Assembly: GCF_002088235.1 (NCBI RefSeq)
Contig: NZ_AQQV01000004.1
Coordinates: 124,001-188,000 of the forward strand
Source of the DNA: Oceanococcus atlanticus
Lineage (GTDB): Bacteria > Pseudomonadota > Gammaproteobacteria > Nevskiales > Oceanococcaceae
Reading direction: 5' to 3'
DNA: 64,000 bases
Positions within the stretch are counted from its first letter, which is position 1; the number at the start of each line of letters is the position of its first letter. Positions 26,255 to 39,761 of the stretch are shown here, in pieces. The notes under the pieces are model-generated. The model was not told the origin of the DNA. It did no database searches and saw nothing but the letters and a program-made list of their open reading frames with translations. The position numbers and the translations under genes are program-made.

Positions 26255-27601
26255 TTAGTGCTGGGCCGAGGGCTGTGTGGTGAAGGTCACCGGACCGAGC
26301 GCCTGTGATGCGGCCGGCTTGGTTGCCATATGTCGCATCGCGCCGATGTAGCTGACCAGCAGGAAGGCGTAGAGCAGCACATAGCCAAGCAGCGTGCCGG
26401 TCATGGTGGCGCTGGCGTGGTCAGCCACGACCTCCTGCACGCTGATGAGGTCCTGCACGATCCAGGGCTGACGGCCGATTTCGGTGACATACCAGCCTGC
26501 CAGCACGGCGATCCAGCCGGAGAAGGTCATGGCGGACAGTGTGAGCAGCAGCACCCGATGTGGCTCGCGCCCCCCGCGCAACTGCCAGCTGGCCCACCAG
26601 CTGACCAGCACCATCAGTCCACCAATGGCCAGCATCACGCGGAATGACCAGAACACCATGGCGACTGGCGGATGTTCGCCTACAAATTCGTTCAGGCCCT
26701 GAACTTCACCTTGCGGATCATGGGTCAGGATCAGGCTGGCAGCGTAGGGGATCTGAATGGCCAGGCGGTTCTCGCGCGCCTGTTCATCGGGAAACGCAAT
26801 CAGGTTGAACGGCACTGCGGATTCGGTCTCCCACACCGCTTCCATCGCGGCCACCTTGGCCGGCTGATGTTCCAGCGTGTTGAGACCATGCAGATCACCG
26901 ATGAAGATCTGCAGCGGGGCTAAAATGGCCGCCACGCCGACGCCGGCGCGCATGACTTTCCAGGTGGCCGGGCCGTCGACACCGCTGCGCGCCCGCCAGG
27001 CGCTGACCCCGGCAATGAGGAAAGCGGCAGTGAGGAACGAGGCGATCAACATGTGGAAGAAGCGGTAGGGGAATGAGGGGTTGAAGATCACCGCCCACCA
27101 GTCTTCGACCATGACCACGCCGTCAACCATCTGGATACCCGCAGGCGTTTGCATCCATGAGTTCAGTGAGAGAATCCAGAAAGCCGACAAGGTGGTGCCG
27201 AAGGCGACCAGAAAAGTGCTCAGCAAGTGCAGGCGGTTGGACACCCGATCCTTGCCGAACAGCATGATGCCGAGAAACGAGGCCTCAAGAAAAAATGCGC
27301 TCAGCACTTCGTAGCCCAGCAGTGGTCCGGCAACGTTGCCGGCCTTTTCCATGAAGCCCGGCCAGTTGGTGCCGAACTGGAAGCTCATGGTGATGCCGCT
27401 GACCACGCCCATGGCAAAAGTCAGGGCGAAGATTTTGACCCAGAAGAAATAGGCGTATTCCCAGGCTTTGTCGCCCGTCTGGGTAAAACGGATACGGAAG
27501 AACAGCAGCATCCAGGCCAGACCAATGGTGATGGCCGGGAACAGGATGTGGAAGCTGATGTTGGTGGCAAACTGAATGCGGGCGAGTACGAAGGGATCCA
27601 T
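26255..27601 (-). CDS. cydA: Cytochrome bd-type quinol oxidase subunit I, short Q-loop (CIO type)
   Basis: 448 residues, well below the roughly 520 of E. coli CydA. The missing length is in the Q-loop, which marks the cyanide-insensitive oxidase (CioA) group. The heme b595 ligand His18 in ISFHILFPAITIG and the heme b558 region RFFHMLIASFL are visible, as is GREPHRVLL in the loop C-terminus. It oxidises quinol and reduces oxygen without pumping. Such oxidases resist cyanide and sulfide. It is the first gene of cydA-cydB-sqr, and its leader carries a sigma-54 promoter, which is unusual for this enzyme. Confidence 0.95.
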   Translation of the reverse strand: MDPFVLARIQFATNISFHILFPAITIGLAWMLLFFRIRFTQTGDKAWEYAYFFWVKIFALTFAMGVVSGITMSFQFGTNWPGFMEKAGNVAGPLLGYEVLSAFFLEASFLGIMLFGKDRVSNRLHLLSTFLVAFGTTLSAFWILSLNSWMQTPAGIQMVDGVVMVEDWWAVIFNPSFPYRFFHMLIASFLTAAFLIAGVSAWRARSGVDGPATWKVMRAGVGVAAILAPLQIFIGDLHGLNTLEHQPAKVAAMEAVWETESAVPFNLIAFPDEQARENRLAIQIPYAASLILTHDPQGEVQGLNEFVGEHPPVAMVFWSFRVMLAIGGLMVLVSWWASWQLRGGREPHRVLLLTLSAMTFSGWIAVLAGWYVTEIGRQPWIVQDLISVQEVVADHASATMTGTLLGYVLLYAFLLVSYIGAMRHMATKPAASQALGPVTFTTQPSAQH

Positions 27602-27641
27602 GGAACATGTCCTGTAATGGCGTGGACAGCAGCAAGCTCAG

Positions 27642-27657
27642 AGCAATCCGTGTGCCA
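27642..27657 (-). promoter_or_regulatory. Sigma-54 (-24/-12) promoter of cydA-cydB-sqr
   Basis: Reading the minus strand, TGGCAC (27657-27652), five bases, then TTGCT (27646-27642). This is an exact match to the RpoN consensus TGGCAC-N5-TTGCW. Transcription would start near 27631, giving a leader of about 30 bases before the cydA ATG. A divergent sigma-54 activator gene begins about 120 bases away. Confidence 0.88.
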
Positions 27658-27712
27658 GTCTTGGTTGGGCGCTCAATTCGGCGATAACACACTGACATAA
27701 AACAATATTCAA

Positions 27713-27736
27713 TATTTTCTGAAATTACAGAAAATA
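27713..27736. promoter_or_regulatory. Perfect dyad, candidate upstream activator site of the FisR-like regulator
   Basis: Perfect 9-bp inverted repeat TATTTTCTG and CAGAAAATA with a 6-base spacer, in an AT-rich stretch between cydA and the activator gene. Its centre is about 93 bases upstream of the expected sigma-54 start, a usual place for an enhancer-binding protein. Just beside it CAATATT occurs twice in tandem (27703-27716), possibly part of a second site. Confidence 0.6.
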
Positions 27737-27777
27737 AATCAAGCTATCTTTACGGCTTGGAATTGTCGAAACTGTCA

Positions 27778-29091
27778 ATGCCCCTGACAGAATCGACAAG
27801 ACCTATGAAGCCCGAACCATTGCCGCCCCGCGCCTTGCTGGATGTCATTGAGTACCCGGCCATCTTGCTGGGCGCCGATTACCGTGTGCTCGCGAGCAAT
27901 CGTCGTTATGTCGAACGCTTCGGTGACGTGCCCCCGTCTGCGCGTTGCTACGAAGTCTCCCACGGCTATGCGCATCCCTGCGATCAGGCCGGGGAGAGCT
28001 GCCCGATGGCGGCGTGCAAGCGCAGTGCGGGGCGCGAACGGGTGCTGCATATTCACAACAGTCCCCGTGGTCGCGAGCACATTGATGTGGAGATGGTGCC
28101 CTTGCTCGACGACGCCGGCGTGGCACGCTACTTCGTCGAGGTCCTCAAACCGGTGCCCATAGCCAGCGCCCAGGCCAATGCCACGCGCATGGTGGGCCGC
28201 AGTGCGGCGTTCAACCAGATGCTGGAAATGATCAATCTGGTGGCCGCGCATGAAACCTCGGTGCTGCTGCTGGGTGAAACCGGCACGGGCAAGGAACTGG
28301 CCGCCAGCGCCATTCATGAAGCGAGCTTGCGCGCACACAAGAGCATGGTCACGGTGGAATGTGCCGGATTGACCGAAACGCTGTTCGAGAGCGAGCTTTT
28401 CGGTCATGTCAAAGGCGCTTTCACCGGCGCGGTGAGCAACAAGCGTGGCCTGCTCGAGTTGGCTCAGGGCGGCACGTTGTTCCTCGATGAGATCGGTGAC
28501 GTGCCGGTGGGCATGCAGGTCAAGCTGCTGCGTCTGCTGGAAACCGGGACCTACCGCGCGGTAGGGGATACCCAGCTTAGGCGGGCAGATTTCCGTCTGG
28601 TCTGCGCCACCCACAAGGATCTACGCGAGCAGGTGCAGCGCGGTGCCTTTCGCGAGGATCTGTACTTCCGCATCAATGCCTTTCCGATCATCCTGCCGCC
28701 TCTGCGCAAGCGTCGCGAAGATATTCCGCTGCTGGCCCGCTCAATCCTCGACAAGCTGCACCCCGGGCGGACCTACCGTCTGAGCGACAGAGCGCTGGCC
28801 CGGCTGCAGGCGCTGGCTTTCAGTGGCAATGTGCGTGAGCTGCGCAACATTCTGGAGCGGGCCACGATTTTCGCGCGTGAATTGCTGATTGACGATGAGG
28901 TGCTGCAGCGCAGCCTCGGTGAGGCGCCAGAAATCCGTGACCATGCCAACGAAGAGGCTGCGTGGGTGGATTTGCACACCCAGGAACGACGCTACCTCAA
29001 GCAGTTGCTTGATCACTGCCAGGGTGACAAGGCGCGCGCCGCGCAGATCGCCGGTATCAGCGTGCGCTCGCTGTACCGCCGGCTGGAATAA
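27778..29091 (+). CDS. fisR: FisR-like sigma-54 activator, predicted sulfane-sulfur sensor
   Basis: About 437 residues: N-terminal PAS-like sensor (to about 125), AAA+ domain and a C-terminal Fis-type HTH (ARAAQIAGISVRSLYRRLE). The AAA+ part keeps Walker A GETGTGKE (166-173), the sigma-54 loop GAFTGA (213-218) and Walker B LFLDE (234-238). The sensor has Cys57, Cys68, Cys75 and Cys80 in RCYEVSHGYAHPCDQAGESC and CPMAAC. The first three are spaced 11 and 7, which as I recall is the spacing of Cys53/64/71 in Cupriavidus FisR, an activator of sulfide-oxidation genes. It diverges from cydA-cydB-sqr. The start is uncertain: TTG 27757, ATG 27778 or ATG 27805, none with a clear ribosome site. FisR assignment is inference from cysteines plus context. 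Confidence 0.85.
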   Translation: MPLTESTRPMKPEPLPPRALLDVIEYPAILLGADYRVLASNRRYVERFGDVPPSARCYEVSHGYAHPCDQAGESCPMAACKRSAGRERVLHIHNSPRGREHIDVEMVPLLDDAGVARYFVEVLKPVPIASAQANATRMVGRSAAFNQMLEMINLVAAHETSVLLLGETGTGKELAASAIHEASLRAHKSMVTVECAGLTETLFESELFGHVKGAFTGAVSNKRGLLELAQGGTLFLDEIGDVPVGMQVKLLRLLETGTYRAVGDTQLRRADFRLVCATHKDLREQVQRGAFREDLYFRINAFPIILPPLRKRREDIPLLARSILDKLHPGRTYRLSDRALARLQALAFSGNVRELRNILERATIFARELLIDDEVLQRSLGEAPEIRDHANEEAAWVDLHTQERRYLKQLLDHCQGDKARAAQIAGISVRSLYRRLE

Positions 29092-29697
29092 TCAGTCCAG
29101 CGTCAGTTGCAACGCGTGTTGCTGGGCCTCGGCATGACAGGGGCAACTCAGAATGTGGTCGTTAACCATGCCGGTGGCCTGCATGTGGGCGTAGACAATG
29201 GTCGAGCCCATGAAGCTGAAACCGCGTGCTTTGAGGTCCTTGGCGACGCTGTCGGACAAGGCAGTGGTCGCCGGGATGTCACTCATGCTCTGGCGCTGCC
29301 CCTGCACCGGTTGCCCGTCGACGAACCCCCAAATGTAGCGGGCGAAGCTGCCGAATTCTTCCTGCACACGGAGAAACGCCTGCGCGTTGTTGACTGCGGA
29401 GCGTACCTTGGCCCGGTTGCGAATGATGCCGGCATCGCTCAGCGCGGCGCTTTGTTCCTGCTCGCTCATGCGAGCAACACGCAGCGGGTCAAAGTCGTGA
29501 AAGATCCGTCGGTAGCCTTCTCGTCGGCGCAGTATGGTCAGCCACGACAGACCGGCCTGCGCGCCTTCCAATATCACGAACTCGAACAGCTTGCGATCAT
29601 CGGTGACCGGCACGCCCCATTCATCATCGTGATAGGCGTGCTCGATGTCGGTCTTGCGCGCCCAGTTGCAGATGGCCTCGCGCGGATGACGGCTCAT
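29092..29697 (-). CDS. tag: 3-methyladenine DNA glycosylase I
   Basis: Removes 3-methyladenine from alkylated DNA, cytoplasmic base-excision repair. 201 residues with the Tag hallmarks: CNWARKTD and AYHDDEWGVP near the N-terminus, FEFVILEGAQAGLSWLTIL with the catalytic glutamate, and the zinc-binding C-terminus VNDHILSCPCH. Its stop codon directly abuts the stop of the convergent FisR-like gene. The start overlaps the stop of the S46 peptidase gene (ATGA), so it is the last gene of the pyrF-hemE-peptidase-tag run. Confidence 0.95.
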   Translation of the reverse strand: MSRHPREAICNWARKTDIEHAYHDDEWGVPVTDDRKLFEFVILEGAQAGLSWLTILRRREGYRRIFHDFDPLRVARMSEQEQSAALSDAGIIRNRAKVRSAVNNAQAFLRVQEEFGSFARYIWGFVDGQPVQGQRQSMSDIPATTALSDSVAKDLKARGFSFMGSTIVYAHMQATGMVNDHILSCPCHAEAQQHALQLTLD

Positions 29698-31769
29698 AGC
29701 GCGGGGAACAGCTCGTCGACCAACGACTGAGCCTGATACACCGCGCTCAGGGCCTGCTGCATGATCGCCGGGTGCACGGCCACGGCGCGGTTGTAGCGGC
29801 CATCATAGGCGTAGGCGCCGCCCAGGGAATGCAGGTTGCCGTCGAAGATCAGCCCCACCAGCTGGCCCTGGCGATTGAGCATCGGACTGCCCGAGTTCCC
29901 TCCGATAATGTCGTGGGTGGTGACGAAGTTGAATGGGGTGGCGAGGTCGATCTCGGCCAGCCGGTCGATCCACAGTGCCGGCAGGGCAAACGGCGGTTGG
30001 GCGGTGGAGCGGGCAATCAGACCGCCCACCGTGGTGGTCGGAAAGATGTCCTGACCAGCCTCTTTCCAGCCTTTGACCTGGCCGTAGCTCAGGCGCAGGC
30101 TGAAGGTGACGTCCGGGTAGCTGTTGGTGCCGTCCAGTTCAAAGCGTGCGCGGCTGATCAGTGTGGCATTGGCTTCGACCACCGCTTCAACTTCGCGCTC
30201 GACACGGGCTCGCACAGCGCGTGCGCTGCTGTCGATACGCCGCACAAAGGCAATCAGCGGGTCGTTGCTGGCGGCAATGGCGGCGGCGCCACCATCCCAA
30301 AGTTCTTTGCGCACGGCCAGCTCGTTCAGCTGGGTATTTTCGATCAGGCTGCGCGCCAGTTCACGCGGTGACTGATTGCCCAGACTTTGGACCACGGCGG
30401 GGTGGTCTGGTCCAAGTTGTTCGCGCAGCTTTTCCAGGCTCCAGTCCAGCGTCAGGATCTCCAGCTCGGCATGGATGGGGGCGGCGGAAAACAGGCGCTG
30501 GGTGAGCTGGGGCAGGGCGGCATCGGTGTATTCATGCAGACGCTCTGCGTTGGGCTTGCTGCGTTCCTGCGCGGCGCGAACCAGGTGACGTGCGATGGAG
30601 AGCAGGTCGGACTGATACCCGCGCAGGCTCTCGAGCAGGGAATATTCGGTGTAGATGTCACGCCACACCTCCTGCGCCTGGGCGATCTTGGTCCAGGCCT
30701 CGGGTGTGGGTGTCTTGCGCAGCTGGCGGTGCTCGGCCACGCGCTCGCGCAGCGCGTTTTCGTGCGCCATGGCCGCCTGGATGAAGCCGCTTTCGCTGAG
30801 CGCGGCATGACGCCCGCGGTAGGCTTTGAGCGCGTTTTCGATGGCGAAGTATTCGCGTTGCGCCATGCGTGTCTGCTCGCTGCCCTGGCGCATGAACTGG
30901 CGCAGCACGCCGCGCAGTTCCGCCAGATAGGTCAGTCGCTGCGGCAGCACCACATCACGCAATGCGGTGAGTTGGGCCACCGTGTAGCTGCGCTGAGTTG
31001 AGCCCGGATGACCGGTGACGAAAACCAGTTCGTCCTGCGCTGCGCCATCCGGCTTGATCGAGAAGTATGCCTCGGGCTCGACCGCCTGGCCGTCGCGGTA
31101 GGCGCGCAGCAGCGCCATGTCGAGCGCATAACGCGGGAAGCTGAAGTTGTCTGGATCACCACCAAAGGCGGCAATCGCCGTTTCCGGGGCAAACACCAGG
31201 CGCACGTCCTGATAACGCCGGTAGCGGTAAAGATGATAGCGGCCGCCTTCGTAGAGGCTGACCACATCGCAGCGCTGGTTGGCGTCGCCCTGTGCGCAGT
31301 TTGACTCCAGACTGGCCATGGCCGCTTTGCGCGCGGTCTTGGCTTGCGCGTCGGACAGCCCCTCGGCGGGTTTTTCAACCTCACCGGTGACGTCGGTGAT
31401 GCTTTCCAGCTGATTGAGCTCGATCTCCGGGCAGATCGCTTCGTCTTCGCGCTTGTGGGCTACGAAACCCTTTTCCAGCAGGTTGTCCTGACGGCTGGAC
31501 AGCTGCGCGATGCAGCGGCTGACGCAGTGGTGATTGGTGAGCACCAGCCCCTGGTTGGACACGAAAGCCCCGGAGCAACCGCCGGCCAGCCGCACTGATG
31601 CACGCTGGAGTTTGTCGACCCAGGCCTGATCCGGCGCGAAATTGTACCCATCAGCCAGCGCTTTGCGGGGCAGGTTGTCCAGGGTCCACAAGCCTTCTTC
31701 AGCAAGGCCGGGCGCCGCCGTCAGCGCAGCCGATATGATAAGTAACCGGCGGGAGAGTTTGGCAAGCAT
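29694..31769 (-). CDS. S46-family serine exopeptidase (dipeptidyl-peptidase 7/11-like)
   Basis: 691 residues with a signal peptide (LSRRLLIISAALTAAPGLA, cleavage near residue 23), so periplasmic. Chymotrypsin-fold S46 features: His in VLTNHHCVSRC (about residue 81), the aspartate in FGGDPDNFSFPRY, and the serine in IIGGNSGSPML, with the large helical insert between them that shapes the dipeptide-releasing site. The family cleaves dipeptides from the N-terminus of peptides, preferring hydrophobic (DPP7) or acidic (DPP11) residues; I cannot assign the preference. Twenty bases separate it from hemE upstream. S46 enzymes are patchily distributed in proteobacteria, common in the Xanthomonas group. 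Confidence 0.9.
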   Translation of the reverse strand: MLAKLSRRLLIISAALTAAPGLAEEGLWTLDNLPRKALADGYNFAPDQAWVDKLQRASVRLAGGCSGAFVSNQGLVLTNHHCVSRCIAQLSSRQDNLLEKGFVAHKREDEAICPEIELNQLESITDVTGEVEKPAEGLSDAQAKTARKAAMASLESNCAQGDANQRCDVVSLYEGGRYHLYRYRRYQDVRLVFAPETAIAAFGGDPDNFSFPRYALDMALLRAYRDGQAVEPEAYFSIKPDGAAQDELVFVTGHPGSTQRSYTVAQLTALRDVVLPQRLTYLAELRGVLRQFMRQGSEQTRMAQREYFAIENALKAYRGRHAALSESGFIQAAMAHENALRERVAEHRQLRKTPTPEAWTKIAQAQEVWRDIYTEYSLLESLRGYQSDLLSIARHLVRAAQERSKPNAERLHEYTDAALPQLTQRLFSAAPIHAELEILTLDWSLEKLREQLGPDHPAVVQSLGNQSPRELARSLIENTQLNELAVRKELWDGGAAAIAASNDPLIAFVRRIDSSARAVRARVEREVEAVVEANATLISRARFELDGTNSYPDVTFSLRLSYGQVKGWKEAGQDIFPTTTVGGLIARSTAQPPFALPALWIDRLAEIDLATPFNFVTTHDIIGGNSGSPMLNRQGQLVGLIFDGNLHSLGGAYAYDGRYNRAVAVHPAIMQQALSAVYQAQSLVDELFPAL

Positions 31770-31789
31770 GGGGTGTCCCTGTTACGGGG

Positions 31790-32857
31790 TTAGCGGTGAA
31801 AAGCGGGGCTGAACTCGTGCACGGCGTCAATCATGACACCCGCATTGTGTGGCGAGACTTCGGGGGTGATGCCGTGGCCAAGGTTGAAGACATGGCCGTC
31901 ACCCGGACCGAATTCGCCAAGTACACGCTGAACCTGCTGACGGATCATCTGTTCGCTGCCGAGCAGTACCGAGGGGTCCAGGTTGCCTTGCAGCGCCACG
32001 CGATGCCCGACGCGGCGTCGCGCCTCGGCCAGATTGACGGTCCAGTCCAGACCCAGCGCATCGAAACCGGCATCGGCTTGCTGTTCCAGCCAGCCGGCCC
32101 CGTTCTTGGTAAACCAGACCACCGGAATCTTGTGTCCGTCGCGTTCGCGCTGCAGCTGTTCCAGGATGCGTTGCCCGGCCGCCAGGGAGAAATCCAGATA
32201 GGCCTGATGGGCCAGCACGCCACCCCAGGTGTCGAAGATCATCAGGGCCTGGGCGCCGGCTTCGATCTGGGCATTGAGATAGGCGGCCACCGCATCAGCC
32301 AGCTTGTTGAGCAGGCGCTCCAGGGCTGCCGGGTCGGTGTACAGCAGGGCTTTGATCGTGCCGAAGGTTTTCGACGAGCCGCCTTCAACCATGTAGGTGG
32401 CCAAGGTCCATGGACTGCCGGCAAAACCGATCAACGGCACCTGGCCATTCAGTTCTCGGCGGATGGTGCTGACCGCCTGCATCACGTAACCCAGATCCTT
32501 GTGCGGATCGGGCAGCGGCAGGGCATCGATTTCGGCCGCGCTGCGCACCGTACGCTCGAATTTGGGGCCTTCGCCGGCGCTGAAGTACAGGCCCAGGCCC
32601 ATCGCATCCGGCACGGTCAGGATGTCGGAAAACAGGATGGCCGCGTCCAGCGCATAGCGGCGCAGCGGTTGCAGCGTGACCTCGCAGGCCAGTTCCGGGT
32701 TCTGGCACAGACCCATGAACCCGTTCACGCTTTCGCGTGTTGCACGGTACTCCGGCAGATAGCGCCCGGCCTGGCGCATCATCCACACCGGCGTGCGCTC
32801 CACGGCCTGACGTTGCAGGGCCCGCAGCAGCAAATCATTCTTCATGGTGTCAGCCAC
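31790..32857 (-). CDS. hemE: Uroporphyrinogen decarboxylase
   Basis: Converts uroporphyrinogen III to coproporphyrinogen III in heme synthesis, cytoplasmic. 355 residues, standard length, with the signature [20 protein letters not shown] containing the substrate arginines, the catalytic aspartate segment [14 protein letters not shown], the [18 protein letters not shown] loop and NLGHGI at the C-terminus. The GTG at 32857 gives an N-terminus close to homologues; the ATG at 32845 would also do. It follows pyrF by two bases. Heme made here is needed by the bd oxidase encoded nearby, though no direct link is visible. Confidence 0.97.
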   Translation of the reverse strand: MADTMKNDLLLRALQRQAVERTPVWMMRQAGRYLPEYRATRESVNGFMGLCQNPELACEVTLQPLRRYALDAAILFSDILTVPDAMGLGLYFSAGEGPKFERTVRSAAEIDALPLPDPHKDLGYVMQAVSTIRRELNGQVPLIGFAGSPWTLATYMVEGGSSKTFGTIKALLYTDPAALERLLNKLADAVAAYLNAQIEAGAQALMIFDTWGGVLAHQAYLDFSLAAGQRILEQLQRERDGHKIPVVWFTKNGAGWLEQQADAGFDALGLDWTVNLAEARRRVGHRVALQGNLDPSVLLGSEQMIRQQVQRVLGEFGPGDGHVFNLGHGITPEVSPHNAGVMIDAVHEFSPAFHR

Positions 32858-32859
32858 AG

Positions 32860-33573
32860 TCAGGCGCTGAGCGCCTGGGAAATTTCATACTGAATGGCCG
32901 CCGCAGCGGCGCGCGGATCGGAAGCGTTGCGAATCGGCCGCCCCACCACCAGATAGTCGGAGCCCAGCTGGATGGCATCGGTGGGCGAGAGCACCCGTTT
33001 CTGGTCATCCGTTGGTCGGTTGTCAACCGGGCGAATGCCGGGGGTGACCACAATCAGTTTGTCCAGTCCGCTGGCGCGAACCGCAGCCACTTCCATACCG
33101 GACGAGACGATGCCGTCGCAGCCGCTTTCGAAGGCGCGCTTGGCGCGCGACAAGACCAACTGTTCGACATCGCAGTCGAAACCCAGATCATCCAGATCGC
33201 CGCGATCCAGGCTGGTCAGAGCGGTTACGGCGAGGACCTTAAGCGCACCGGTGCGCGCTTCGGCTGCCGCCTGCATGATGCCCTGATTGCCGTGCACGGT
33301 GCACAGATGCACCCCGCGCTCGGACAGCTGACGCACCGCGCTGGCCGTGGTGGCCGGGATATCGAAAAACTTGAGGTCGGCAAAGACCTTCTTGCCGCGT
33401 TCCAGCAGGAAATCGATGAGCCGCCAGTAGTCGTCGCTCATGGCCAGTTCGAGGCCGAGCTTGTAGAACGTGACGGTGTCGCCCAGTTCGTTGACGAGTT
33501 TGATCGCGGCGGATGCATCGGGCACATCCAGGGCGAATATCAGGCGCTCGGATTCAGGTATCGCTCGGGTCAT
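32860..33573 (-). CDS. pyrF: Orotidine 5'-phosphate decarboxylase
   Basis: Last step of UMP synthesis, cytoplasmic. About 237 residues: LIFALDVPD at the N-terminus, the catalytic [15 protein letters not shown] tetrad region, TVHGNQG, and the phosphate loop VVTPGIRP with [13 protein letters not shown] take the ATG at 33573 ([16 protein letters not shown]); the frame stays open to 33624 but runs through an inverted repeat and shows no family similarity there. It precedes hemE in a tight operon. Confidence 0.96.
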   Translation of the reverse strand: MTRAIPESERLIFALDVPDASAAIKLVNELGDTVTFYKLGLELAMSDDYWRLIDFLLERGKKVFADLKFFDIPATTASAVRQLSERGVHLCTVHGNQGIMQAAAEARTGALKVLAVTALTSLDRGDLDDLGFDCDVEQLVLSRAKRAFESGCDGIVSSGMEVAAVRASGLDKLIVVTPGIRPVDNRPTDDQKRVLSPTDAIQLGSDYLVVGRPIRNASDPRAAAAAIQYEISQALSA

Positions 33574-33590
33574 CGTGGCTCGGCTGGTAA

Positions 33591-33622
33591 GTGCCCGGGG
33601 ATTATCGATGATGCCCGGGCAC
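33591..33622. repeat. Inverted repeat between gltD and pyrF
   Basis: A perfect 9-bp dyad, GTGCCCGGG and CCCGGGCAC, with a 14-base loop. It can form a stable RNA hairpin in the 65-base gap between gltD and pyrF. No T-run follows on either strand, so it is not a classical terminator; it may partly uncouple the two operons, stabilise an mRNA end or bind a protein. Confidence 0.6.
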
Positions 33623-33638
33623 ATTGCGAGGTGGCCTT

Positions 33639-39512
<5,874 letters not shown>

Positions 39513-39685
39513 GCTCACCTGCCAGCAATCGGTGGGGCGAACCGAGACGTCACCAGCATGGCGGCGATCGGGTCGCAAGGTGTTGATTTGTTTTGCGCTC
39601 TCGGACAAAGCCTCCGTCGTCCGGCAGCGTCAATCGGTTGAAGGCGAAGGCCGCTGGGCGGCAATTCTCCGCGCTGAGCCGATCA

Positions 39686-39714
39686 ATTATAGAAACCTAT
39701 GTGCGCCGCAGCAA
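39686..39714 (-). promoter_or_regulatory. Sigma-70 promoter of gltB-gltD
   Basis: On the minus strand TTGCTG (39714-39709), a 17-base spacer, and a perfect TATAAT (39691-39686). Transcription would start near 39679, leaving an unusually long leader of about 165 bases before the gltB start. The rest of the 249-base gap to dgt holds no gene I can support. Confidence 0.75.
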
Positions 39715-39761
39715 ATTTTGCGCCAGTTTCCATACGCCGGCGTACAGTTGAAAGCCCGTGT

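Noticed and set aside
24228-26258. Open frame of 676 codons on the plus strand, antisense to sqr and cydB
   Set aside because: It mirrors the codon structure of two well-identified genes, has a histidine/glutamine-rich composition typical of antisense shadows in GC-rich DNA, and no ribosome site or domain.
39513-39608. N-terminal extension of GltB starting at TTG 39608
   Set aside because: It would add 32 residues with no similarity to GltB and push the catalytic cysteine to residue 48; the ATG pair at 39512/39509 has a good ribosome site and normal propeptide length.
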